DNA of 64,000 bases from Pyxidicoccus caerfyrddinensis (lineage in GTDB: Bacteria; Myxococcota; Myxococcia; Myxococcales; Myxococcaceae): positions 741,065 to 805,064 of the forward strand of contig NZ_JAAIYA010000001.1 of the NCBI RefSeq assembly GCF_010894405.1, in the 5' to 3' direction. The notes beneath the pieces were generated by a model. That model searched no databases. It saw only the letters and a program-made list of their open reading frames with translations, and was not told where the DNA came from. Made by a program: the position numbers and the translations under genes. Shown in pieces: positions 32,878 to 41,120 of this stretch. The number at the start of each line of letters is the position of its first letter. The stretch's first letter is position 1.

Positions 32878-35800
32878 ATGAGTGAGCGCAACGACGTCCC
32901 GCGGCCCGCTGTCCCCGTGGCCTCTCCGCCCATGTCAGGAGCGTCCGCGAAGCCCGCGGCAACGGCCACCGAGACGCTCGCCCAGGCCGCCAGCCAGCTT
33001 CCCGCGCCGCCCAACACCAGCGCCGAGGACGAGGCCCGCGAGCGCATCGCCTCGCTGGAGCGCGAGGCGAAGGCCCTGAGCGCCACCGAGCCGCAGGCCG
33101 CCGCCCTCCTCTTCCACGAGGTGGGCCTGCTCTGGGAGGAGCCGCTGAAGAACCCGCGCAACGCCGCGGTGGCCTTCCAGAGCGCGTACAAGCTGGCGCC
33201 CCGGTACCTCGTCAACATCCGCGCCGCGCGCCGCCTCTTCGCGGACGTGGGCAACTGGCAGATGGTGCTGCAGCTGCTGGACGCCGAGCTGTCCGCCACC
33301 GAGGACGTGCGCCACCAGGCCGCGCTCCTCTTCGAGAAGGGCATCATCCTCCAGGAGCGCCTGTCTCGCGACGAGGAGTCCACCGCCTGTCTCAAGCTGT
33401 GCCTGGAGCGCCGGCCCACGGACGTGGTCGTCCTCACGCAGCTCGAGTCCGTCTACGCCGCGCGCAATGACTCGCACGCGCTGGTGGAGGTGTACCGGCT
33501 GCTGTCCGCCGCCGTGCAGCAGCCGTCGCTGCGCGCGCACTACCTCACCGCCGCGGGCCTGCTGATGGAGGAGCGGCTGAAGCAGCGAGACCCGGCCGCC
33601 GTCCTCTTCCGCCAGTCCTTCGCCCTGGACCGCACGGACTTGCAATTGCTGGCGGCGATGAAGCGGCTGTCCGAGCGCGAGGGCAAGACGGACGAGCTGC
33701 TCGAGGTGCTGGCCGCCGAGGCCGCCGCGCTGGGCCCGCAGGCCGCGCCCGCGTATCTGCAGATCGCCAAGGTGTGTGAGCGCGCGGACCGCAAGGGCGA
33801 GGCGCTGGCGGCGCTGCTGGACGCGCGCAGCGTGGCGCCCAACGAGCCGCTGGTGCTGAGCGAGCTGGCCGGCATCTACGAGACGCAGGGCCGCTACGAG
33901 GAACTGGCGGACGTGCTCCTGGCGCGCGTGGGCTCGCTCAACGACGAGAGCGAGCTGGTGGCCACCAACCTCCGGCTGGCCGCGCTCTACGAGGAGACGC
34001 TCAAGCGCGAGGCGGACGCGGCCGCGCGCTACCAGGCCATTGTCGCGCGCATCCCCGGCCACGCGGCGGCGCTCGCGGGCCTGGGCAAGCTGTACTACCG
34101 CATGCAGAACTGGGAGGGGCTGGTCTCCGTGTTCGACGCGGAGGTGGCCGCCGCCGAGGACGCGAAGCAGAAGGCCGCGCGCATGTACAAGGCGGCGGAG
34201 ATTCTGGAGGAGCGGCTGGGCCGTCAGGAAGACGCCATCACCCGCTACAACACCTGCCTCCAGCTCCAGCCCGGCTACCTCCCCGCGCAGAAGGCCCTCA
34301 CCCGCCTCTACGAGCGCCAGGGCCGCTTCGCGGAGCTGGTGGCCATGTACGAGCAGGACCTGCTCCAGACGTCGGACCGAGACCAGCTCATCACCACGCT
34401 GAACAAGATGGCGGTGGTGTACGAGGACCGGCTCGGAGACCTGGACCATGCCATCGAGTGCATGAAGCGCATCCTCGACCTGGCGTCGGACCACCTGCCC
34501 ACCATCCGCAACCTGGCGCGGCTGTACGAGCGGGCCGCGCGCTTCCGCGAGCTGCTGGAGACGAATGACCTGGAGGCGTCGCTCGCCGGTGACACCAAGC
34601 AGGTGCTGTCGCTGCTGCACCGCAACGCCGAAATCCTCGACGAGCACCTGAAGGACCGCGCGGGCGCCATCTCCGCCTACGAGCGCGTGCTGGCGCTGTC
34701 GCCGTCGTACCTGCCCGCGCTCAAGGCGCTGGGCCGGCTGTACGCGCAGGACGGCCGCTGGGCGAAGCTCATCGACATGTACCGCGCGGAGTCGGAGGCC
34801 TCTCCGTCCACCGAGCAGGCCGCGGCGCTCATCTACAAGATTGGCGAGCTGTACGAGCAGAAGCTGCAGATGGAGAGCGAGGCCATCGCCTCGTTCAACG
34901 AAGCGCTGATGCTGGCGCCCAGCTACTTCCCCGCGCTGCGCGCGCTGGCCCGCATCTACCGCTCCGCCGGTGCGTGGGAGAACCTGGTCGAGGTGCTGCG
35001 CGCCGAGGCCGCCAACCGCACGGACCCGCTGGAGCGCGCCAACGCGCTCTACCAGGCGGCGACCATCTGGGAGGACCAGCTCCAGCGGCCGCAGCTCGCC
35101 ATCGACACGTACCAGGAGGTGCTGCGCCTGACGCCGGGCCACGCCGCCACGCTGCGCGCGCTGGAGCGGCTGTACCTGGCGCAGGACAATGTGAAGGAGC
35201 TGGTGTCCATCCTGGACCGTGAGACGCAGGTGGGCGGCACGCCCACGGCCAAGGTGACCGCGTACCTGAAGCTGGCGCGGCTGTACCTGGACCGCTTCCA
35301 GGAGCCGTCACGCGCGTCCCAGTGCAGCGAGGCCGTGCTGGGGCTGGACCCCGGCAACCTCACCGCCCTCACGCTGCTGGAGCGCATCCGCGCCTCCGAC
35401 CGCCCCCGCCGCGCCGAGCTGCGCCAGCGCATCGCCGAGCGCGTGAATGACCCGCGCCTGGCCACCGCGCTGCGCCTGTCCGCCGCGTTGGATCTGGACA
35501 AGACGCCCGCGGAGGGGACGCTGGAGGCCTACAAGCGCGCCTTCGAGGCGGACCCGGGCGACGCGCGGCTCGCCTTCGTGCTGGAGCGCGGGCTGCGCCA
35601 GGCGGGTGATGCCACCGGACTGGCCCGCCTCTACACCATGCGACTGGCGGCGGCGCAGGACGCCGACGAGGCACTGGAGATGCTGCTGCGCACCGCCGAG
35701 CTGGCGGATGGGCGCTTCAACGACGTGGAGCGCGCGGCGGCCCTCTACCGCCAGGCGCTGGAGCTGCAGCCGACGTGCCTCCCCGCGCTGCAAGGCGCGC

Positions 35801-37953
35801 GGCGCGTGGCGATCAAGCGCGGGGACTTCTCCGGGGCGCGGACCGCCCTGGAGGCCGAGGCCCGCGTGAGCCGGGATCCTCGCGGCGCCATCGACGCCCT
35901 CCTCGCCGCGGCGAGGCTGGCGGCGGGCAAGCTGGGTGACTCGGACGGGGCGACGGCGCTGTACCGGCAGGCGCTGGAGAAGGACCCGCTGCACCCGGCC
36001 GCGCAGGCGGGCCTGGAGGAGCTGCTCGCGCAGCGCGGCGGCTCGGCGGACCTGGCGGCGCTGCAGGAGCGGCGCGCCGAGGCGAAGCTGGCACTCAAGG
36101 ACGGCGCGGCGGCGGCCACGGCCTTCGTCGGCGCGGCGCGGCTGTACCACACGGCCTTGAATGACCGGCCTCGCGCGCTGGCGCACCTGGAGAAGGCACT
36201 GGCCGCGCAGCCGGGCTTCCCCGAGGCGCTGGAGCTGCGCGGCGCGCTGCTGCTGGAGGCGCAGCAGTATCCCGAGGCCGCGGCCATGCTGAGCCAGCGC
36301 GTGCAGCAGGGCGGAGACCCGCGCGCGATGGCGCAGCTCCACCTGACGCTGGGCAACCTGTACGCGACGCACCTGAACGACCCGGGCCGCGCGGCGGCGC
36401 ACCTGCAGACGGTGCTGGCCACCCTGCCCCGGAACCTGGAGGCGCTGGAGCAGCTGGCCGCGCTGCACGCACAGGGCCGCAACTGGGCGGGCGCGGTGGA
36501 CTGCCTGCACAAGCTCTTGCAGCAGGAGCTGTCCGTGGACATGCGGGCGCGCTTCACGCTGGAGCTGGCGCGCACCTACGACGAGGGCCTGGGCGACGCG
36601 GCGGCGGCCACCCCGCTCTATCGCCGCGCGCTGGAGTTGACGCCGGGCAACCCGGCGCTGGTGGAGCGGCTGGTGGTGCTCTACGAGCGCGCGCGCAACC
36701 TGCCGGAGCTGGCGCAGATGCTGGAGGCGCAGGCCCAGGCGCAGATGGCGGTGGACCCGAAGCGCGCGGCGACGATGCGGATGCGGGTGGCGGACCTCTA
36801 CTCTGGCCCGCTGTCCGAGCCGGCCCGCGCCACGGCGCTGTACCGCCAGGTGGTGGACTCGGACGGCACCAACCTGACGGCGCGCGCGGCGCTCGCGGAG
36901 CTGTACGCACGCGACACCACGTCCGTGCCCATGGCGATCGAGGAGCACCGGCAGATCCTCCGCCAGGACCCGACGCGGGTGGACAGCGTGCACGCGCTGT
37001 TCAAGCTGTGGGAGGGCATGAAGCAGCTCGACAAGGCGTTCTGCGCGGCGTCGGTGCTGCAGTTCATGCGCTCGACGAACGAGGTGGAGATGGCCTTCTA
37101 CACGGAGGCCCGCACCCGGCTGGCGCAGGAGGTGCGCGAGCCGCTGGGCTCCACGGACGTGGACGCGGTGCTGATACACCCGGCGGCGCGCGGGCCCATG
37201 CTGGAGGTGCTGCGCGCGGTGGGAGACCAGCTGGAGAAGGTCTTCCCGCCGAGCTTCGACATCGTCGGCGTCAACCCCAAGGCGGACAAGCTGAAGTCGG
37301 ACTCCGCGGTGTTCAAGGCCATGCGCACGGTGGCGCAGGTCTTCGGCGTGGAGGAGTTCGAGGCCTACCAGGCGCGGCGCGGGCTGACGGTGCTGGAGAC
37401 GACCGAGCCGCTGTCGGTGTGCATCGGCCAGGACGTGGTGCGGCGCTTCAACGCGCGCGAGCAGAAGTTCCTGCTGGGGCGCGCGGCGCTGGGCCTGCTG
37501 AACAAGGCGGCGGTACTGGAGAAGCTGTCGCAGGGTGAAACGGCGGACCTCATCGGCAACTCCATCCGCATCCACTCGCCGCAGTTCACCTCGCTGGGCC
37601 GGCGCAACGAGGAGTCGGTGAAGCAGCTGCGCAAGGCGTACTCGCGCAAGGCGCTCAAGGCGCTGGAGATTCCGGCGAGCGCGGTGGGCGAGCTCCAGAA
37701 GGTGGACCTGCCGACGTGGCTGGACGCGCTGGACTACTCGGCGGACCGGGCGGGCCACCTCATCTGCGGCGACGTGTCCGTGGGCCTGAGCATGGTGCTG
37801 CGCGAGGACCCGAACTTCGCCGGCGCGCGCCTGGACAGCCCGGAGCCCGTGCTCCAGGCCATCCGCGAGGGCGAGCGGCTGCGCACCCTGCTGGCCTGGT
37901 CCTTCACCGATGACTTCTTCCGGCTGCGTCAGCGGCTGGGGCTGTCGCTGTAG
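32878..37953 (+). CDS. Very large TPR-repeat protein
   Basis: 1691 residues from the ATG at 32878 (an in-frame ATG at 32815 lies ahead of it but would overlap the putative promoter). No signal peptide; the first 60 residues are Pro/Ala-rich and disordered. From about 60 to 1380 the protein is an almost unbroken array of TPR-like helices with a repeated theme such as AAALIYKIGELYEQKLQMESEAIASFNEAL, spaced roughly 34-36 residues. The last 300 residues differ (VLIHPAARGPMLEVLRAVGDQLEKVFP) and include a helical domain ending in SFTDDFFRLRQRLGLSL. Scaffold role inferred; partners unknown. Myxobacteria commonly have such long TPR proteins. The C-terminal domain may be a distinct uncharacterised family. 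Confidence 0.85.
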   Translation: MSERNDVPRPAVPVASPPMSGASAKPAATATETLAQAASQLPAPPNTSAEDEARERIASLEREAKALSATEPQAAALLFHEVGLLWEEPLKNPRNAAVAFQSAYKLAPRYLVNIRAARRLFADVGNWQMVLQLLDAELSATEDVRHQAALLFEKGIILQERLSRDEESTACLKLCLERRPTDVVVLTQLESVYAARNDSHALVEVYRLLSAAVQQPSLRAHYLTAAGLLMEERLKQRDPAAVLFRQSFALDRTDLQLLAAMKRLSEREGKTDELLEVLAAEAAALGPQAAPAYLQIAKVCERADRKGEALAALLDARSVAPNEPLVLSELAGIYETQGRYEELADVLLARVGSLNDESELVATNLRLAALYEETLKREADAAARYQAIVARIPGHAAALAGLGKLYYRMQNWEGLVSVFDAEVAAAEDAKQKAARMYKAAEILEERLGRQEDAITRYNTCLQLQPGYLPAQKALTRLYERQGRFAELVAMYEQDLLQTSDRDQLITTLNKMAVVYEDRLGDLDHAIECMKRILDLASDHLPTIRNLARLYERAARFRELLETNDLEASLAGDTKQVLSLLHRNAEILDEHLKDRAGAISAYERVLALSPSYLPALKALGRLYAQDGRWAKLIDMYRAESEASPSTEQAAALIYKIGELYEQKLQMESEAIASFNEALMLAPSYFPALRALARIYRSAGAWENLVEVLRAEAANRTDPLERANALYQAATIWEDQLQRPQLAIDTYQEVLRLTPGHAATLRALERLYLAQDNVKELVSILDRETQVGGTPTAKVTAYLKLARLYLDRFQEPSRASQCSEAVLGLDPGNLTALTLLERIRASDRPRRAELRQRIAERVNDPRLATALRLSAALDLDKTPAEGTLEAYKRAFEADPGDARLAFVLERGLRQAGDATGLARLYTMRLAAAQDADEALEMLLRTAELADGRFNDVERAAALYRQALELQPTCLPALQGARRVAIKRGDFSGARTALEAEARVSRDPRGAIDALLAAARLAAGKLGDSDGATALYRQALEKDPLHPAAQAGLEELLAQRGGSADLAALQERRAEAKLALKDGAAAATAFVGAARLYHTALNDRPRALAHLEKALAAQPGFPEALELRGALLLEAQQYPEAAAMLSQRVQQGGDPRAMAQLHLTLGNLYATHLNDPGRAAAHLQTVLATLPRNLEALEQLAALHAQGRNWAGAVDCLHKLLQQELSVDMRARFTLELARTYDEGLGDAAAATPLYRRALELTPGNPALVERLVVLYERARNLPELAQMLEAQAQAQMAVDPKRAATMRMRVADLYSGPLSEPARATALYRQVVDSDGTNLTARAALAELYARDTTSVPMAIEEHRQILRQDPTRVDSVHALFKLWEGMKQLDKAFCAASVLQFMRSTNEVEMAFYTEARTRLAQEVREPLGSTDVDAVLIHPAARGPMLEVLRAVGDQLEKVFPPSFDIVGVNPKADKLKSDSAVFKAMRTVAQVFGVEEFEAYQARRGLTVLETTEPLSVCIGQDVVRRFNAREQKFLLGRAALGLLNKAAVLEKLSQGETADLIGNSIRIHSPQFTSLGRRNEESVKQLRKAYSRKALKALEIPASAVGELQKVDLPTWLDALDYSADRAGHLICGDVSVGLSMVLREDPNFAGARLDSPEPVLQAIREGERLRTLLAWSFTDDFFRLRQRLGLSL

Positions 37954-38691
37954 CTACTCCCGCCGCAACACCGCGCCCTCGGGCAGGCCCTTGACGATGC
38001 GCTCCAACGCGTCGTCCACGGGGCCTCGCTCGAGGGACTCCACCGTCACCTTCACCCGGTAGTCCTTGCCCGGGTCGAACTCCGGATACGAGCCGATGGC
38101 CACGTGCGGCATGTCCAGCGCCACGCGATCCAACACGGCGGCAATCTCGCTCTCGCCCAGGCGCAGGTAGAGGCTGTTCAGCACCACCGGCGTCCCGCTC
38201 AGGCGCCCGAGCACCGTCTCCAGCTGCATCCGGAAGAGCTGCGGCACCCCGGGCAAGAGGTACACGTCCTCCACCGTCAGCACCGGGTACCAGGTGCCCG
38301 CCTGGGGTAGCAGCACGGCGCCCTCGGGGGCGTCCGCCAACCGCATGCCCTCGGGCGTCACGTGGCCGCCGGGCGCCCGGGCGGTGATGAGCGACACCAT
38401 CTCCGGCAGCCGCACCACCGACTTGCCCATGGCCAGCGCCACCGCGCGCACCGTGACGTCGTCATGCGTGGGGCCGATGCCGCCGCTGGTGAAGACGTAG
38501 CGGGCCTTCTGCCGGGCCCGCGACACCGCGCTGACGATGGCGTCCACGTCGTCGAGGACGATTTCCACCGAGTGCAGCGGAATGCCCACCTCGCGCAGCC
38601 GCTTGATGAGGTGGGGCCCGTTCAGGTCCGTGACCTTCGCGGTCAGGACCTCGTTTCCGATGATGACCGCCGCTGCGCCGGTGCGCTCCAT
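37954..38691 (-). CDS. CinA-like molybdopterin-binding domain protein
   Basis: 245 residues from the ATG at 38691, no Shine-Dalgarno but TAGAGT 10 bases upstream. It corresponds to the N-terminal MoCF domain of CinA: AAVIIGNEVLTAKVTDLNGPHLIKRLREVG at the start and FTSGGIGPTHDDVTVRAVA as the ligand-binding loop. The C-terminal amidohydrolase domain of full CinA (about 410 residues) is missing, so this is the stand-alone form annotated in many genomes as competence/damage-inducible protein A. In full CinA this domain handles ADP-ribose or related nucleotides. It ends directly against the TPR gene's stop. Confidence 0.88.
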   Translation of the reverse strand: MERTGAAAVIIGNEVLTAKVTDLNGPHLIKRLREVGIPLHSVEIVLDDVDAIVSAVSRARQKARYVFTSGGIGPTHDDVTVRAVALAMGKSVVRLPEMVSLITARAPGGHVTPEGMRLADAPEGAVLLPQAGTWYPVLTVEDVYLLPGVPQLFRMQLETVLGRLSGTPVVLNSLYLRLGESEIAAVLDRVALDMPHVAIGSYPEFDPGKDYRVKVTVESLERGPVDDALERIVKGLPEGAVLRRE

Positions 38692-38714
38692 GCGAGGCCC
38701 GACTCTAGCCCGGC

Positions 38715-39371
38715 TCAGCGCTTCCGGCCGAGCAGCTTGCGAATCTCCTTCAGCGAGGCCTCCGTCACCGCCTCGATGCCCTGCTCGCCGTCGATGTGGA
38801 CGATGCGCTCGCGCTTCTCGAGCAGCTTGATGGCCGCGACGTACTGCTTTGCAATCCGCCGCTGGGCCTCGTCCGCCTCGAACAGCTCCGGCGCTCCGCC
38901 CCGGGCCGCGCGACGGCGGGCCGCCACCTCGGGCTTCACGCCGACGAACAGCGTCAGGTCCGGAGACACCGCGCACGCATTCACCGCGTCCACCCACTCC
39001 ATGGGCAGTGTCGCCCCCTGGTACGCGAGCGACGACAGCACGTAGCGGTCACACAGGACGACCTTGCCCTCGGCCAGCGCCGGCAGCACCCGCGCCGCGA
39101 GATGGTCCGTCCGGTCCGCCGCGAACAGCAGCGCCAGCGTCTCCGGCGACAGCGGCCCCGCCCCACCGGGCAGGCCCAGCCGCCCCGTGAGGGCCTGGCG
39201 AATCATCGTGCCCACGGGCCCGTCGGAGGGCTCGCGCGTGGTGAGCACCGCGTGCCCCTCCGCGCGCAGCACCGCCGCCAGCCGCTCCACCTGCGTGGTG
39301 GTGCCGGCGCCGTCGAGTCCCTCCAGGACGATGAACCGCCCCTTGCGGACGGCCTTGCGCGCGGCGCTCAC
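38715..39371 (-). CDS. tmk: Thymidylate kinase with altered P-loop
   Basis: 218 residues from a GTG at 39371 that overlaps the stop of the upstream gene by four bases (GTGA). It phosphorylates dTMP to dTDP. Family features: FIVLEGLDGAG at the start, the DRY motif in LCDRYVLSSLAYQGA and the TMP-site EPSDGPVG. The P-loop is GLDGAGTTTQ: the invariant Lys of GxxGxGK[ST] is Thr (T24), read directly from the DNA. The rest is intact, so it is either an active variant or one in which another basic residue replaces the Lys. It ends 23 bases before the CinA-like gene. Confidence 0.88.
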   Translation of the reverse strand: MSAARKAVRKGRFIVLEGLDGAGTTTQVERLAAVLRAEGHAVLTTREPSDGPVGTMIRQALTGRLGLPGGAGPLSPETLALLFAADRTDHLAARVLPALAEGKVVLCDRYVLSSLAYQGATLPMEWVDAVNACAVSPDLTLFVGVKPEVAARRRAARGGAPELFEADEAQRRIAKQYVAAIKLLEKRERIVHIDGEQGIEAVTEASLKEIRKLLGRKR

Positions 39372-39706
39372 CGGGGAAGCAGCGCCGCGGGGTCGTCCAG
39401 CCGCAGCTGGCGACGCAGCTCCATCATCGTCTCGTAGCCCTTCAGCTCCTCCACCAGGACCTTGTGGCCCGCGCGGTAGTGGCGGAAGGCGTACACCAGC
39501 AGCGCCAGCGTCAGCACCGTCGCGCCCCACGCCAGCAGCGGCGTGCGGAGGGAGTCGTAGAAGAGCTTGCCCGCCGCGCCGCCAATCAACAGGGCGGCGA
39601 TGGTGGAGACGCCCGTATGGGCGAAGTGCGTCGTGCTCTGCCGGACGGACAGGCTCTCTTGGAGCTGGTCGAGCTGCGTCCTCAAATCCTGGGTATCGGC
39701 GCTCAT
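39368..39706 (-). CDS. Small membrane protein of unknown function
   Basis: 112 residues from the ATG at 39706 (a GTG three bases earlier is possible). N-terminal amphipathic helix of coiled-coil type (LRTQLDQLQESLSVRQ), then two membrane helices: STIAALLIGGAAGKLFY and LLAWGATVLTLALLVYAF. The C-terminal tail is charged. It overlaps tmk by four bases and probably shares its transcript. Family not recognised; such short proteins are often conserved in myxobacteria next to tmk, but I cannot confirm it from sequence. Confidence 0.65.
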   Translation of the reverse strand: MSADTQDLRTQLDQLQESLSVRQSTTHFAHTGVSTIAALLIGGAAGKLFYDSLRTPLLAWGATVLTLALLVYAFRHYRAGHKVLVEELKGYETMMELRRQLRLDDPAALLPR

Positions 39707-39869
39707 CACGGAACCGCGGACCCTACCTCAGCTCGCCCCACCCGTCGAGTCGCCACCCCGGCCAGCAACCGACCGTCGGCCCTCCAACGGCCCCTCTGCC
39801 CCCCAGAGAGAGAGCCCTGCCCGGCTCATCCGCCCCATCACCGGAACGCACAGCGTCCAACAGGTTGCC

Positions 39870-39898
39870 TTGCGAGCCCGGAGCGTGCGCGCTACATG
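39870..39898 (+). promoter_or_regulatory. Probable promoter of ribBA
   Basis: TTGCGA (39870-39875), 17-base spacer, TACATG (39893-39898). The -35 matches four of six. Transcription would start about 39905, almost at an in-frame ATG (39908) and 33 bases before the start chosen here. No FMN riboswitch is visible upstream. Confidence 0.45.
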
Positions 39899-39937
39899 CG
39901 CCAGGGCATGCAGCCCTCCCGGCGGACCGACACCTCC

Positions 39938-41059
39938 ATGAGTTCCGACACCCAGCTCTCCTCCATCGAGGACGCCATCCGCGACATCCGCGACGGCAAG
40001 TTCGTCATCGTCGCCGACGACGAGGACCGCGAGAACGAGGGTGACCTCATCATGGCGGCGGAGCGGGTGACGCCCGAGCACCTCGCCTTCATGGTCCGCC
40101 ACACCAGCGGCATCGTCTGCCAGCCCATGCTCGCCGAGCGCCTGGACGCGCTCCGCCTGCCGCAGATGGTGGCGGACAACACCGAGTCCCACCGCACCGC
40201 CTTCACCGTCTCCGTGGACTTCCGGCACGGCACCACCACCGGCGTCTCGGCGGCGGACCGCGCGAAGACCATCCGCGCGCTGGTGGACCCGAACAGCAAG
40301 GCGGACGACTTCCTGCGCCCCGGCCACATCTTCCCGCTGCGCTACCGCGAGGGCGGCGTGCTGCGCCGCGCCGGCCACACCGAGGCCACGGTGGACCTGT
40401 CCCGCCTCGCCGGCCTGGAGGCTTCGGGCATCCTCTGCGAGCTGGTGAAGGACGACGGCACGATGATGCGGATGCCGGACCTGATGGCCTTCTCCCGCGA
40501 GCACAAGCTGGCGGTCATCACCATCGCCGACCTCATCGAGTACCGCCGCCGCAAGGACCGGCTGGTGCGCCGCGAGCCCGGCCAGCACACCGTCAACACC
40601 CGCTACGGTGAGTTCACCGCGCTCACGTACACGTGGCTGCCGGACGGCGCGAAGTCGCTGGTGCTCGTGAAGGGCGACCCGGCGGCCCGGCCCAGCACCC
40701 TGGTGCGGCTGCATGCCGCGTGCGCCATGGGAGACGTGTTCGGCTCCCCGTCCTGCAGCTGCAACGTGCTGCTGGACCAGGCGCTCGCGCGCATCTCCCG
40801 CGAGGGCAACGGTGTGCTCGTGTACCTGCCCGGCATGCACGGCGACGACTTCGGCATCCACCACAAGCGCAACACCGATGGCAGCAGCGGCCCGGCGCGC
40901 GGCCCGCAGGACTCGCGAGATCTGGGCATGGGCTGCCAGATCCTCAACGACCTGGGCGTGCGCTCGCTCCAGGTGATGACCAACACGGACATCACCTACC
41001 GCGGCCTCGCGGGCTTCGGCCTCACCATCGACAAGCGCGTGCCGCTGCTCGCGGACTGA
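39938..41059 (+). CDS. ribBA: RibBA: 3,4-dihydroxy-2-butanone-4-phosphate synthase with degenerate GTP cyclohydrolase II domain
   Basis: 373 residues from the ATG at 39938 (an ATG at 39908 would add 10). Residues 1-205 are a complete RibB domain: DDEDRENEGDLIMAAE, HTSGIVC, FRHGTTTGVSAADRA, GHIFPLR and RRAGHTEATVDL. It makes DHBP from ribulose 5-phosphate for riboflavin. The following RibA-like domain keeps the zinc ligands Cys262, Cys273 and Cys275, but the normal catalytic segment YLRQEGRGIGL reads YLPGMHGDDFGIHHK, and the domain is shortened. GTP cyclohydrolase activity is therefore doubtful. Confidence 0.88.
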   Translation: MSSDTQLSSIEDAIRDIRDGKFVIVADDEDRENEGDLIMAAERVTPEHLAFMVRHTSGIVCQPMLAERLDALRLPQMVADNTESHRTAFTVSVDFRHGTTTGVSAADRAKTIRALVDPNSKADDFLRPGHIFPLRYREGGVLRRAGHTEATVDLSRLAGLEASGILCELVKDDGTMMRMPDLMAFSREHKLAVITIADLIEYRRRKDRLVRREPGQHTVNTRYGEFTALTYTWLPDGAKSLVLVKGDPAARPSTLVRLHAACAMGDVFGSPSCSCNVLLDQALARISREGNGVLVYLPGMHGDDFGIHHKRNTDGSSGPARGPQDSRDLGMGCQILNDLGVRSLQVMTNTDITYRGLAGFGLTIDKRVPLLAD

Positions 41060-41081
41060 CGGGCATCGAGGGGCCGGCTCC

Positions 41082-41103
41082 GCGGAAGGAACGCTCCTTC
41101 CGC
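41082..41103. terminator. Palindromic hairpin between convergent ribBA and thrC
   Basis: Nine-base arms GCGGAAGGA / TCCTTCCGC with loop ACGC. The symmetric stem sits between two convergent stop codons, so it can serve both strands. A near-identical copy lies at 30116-30137. Confidence 0.55.
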
Positions 41104-41120
41104 AGCTCCACGCCCCTGAA

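Noticed and set aside
39710..39937. FMN riboswitch before ribBA
   Set aside because: I found no conserved RFN-type arms (such as the AGGAUGAAAGGGCG-like segments); only a promoter-like pair is visible.
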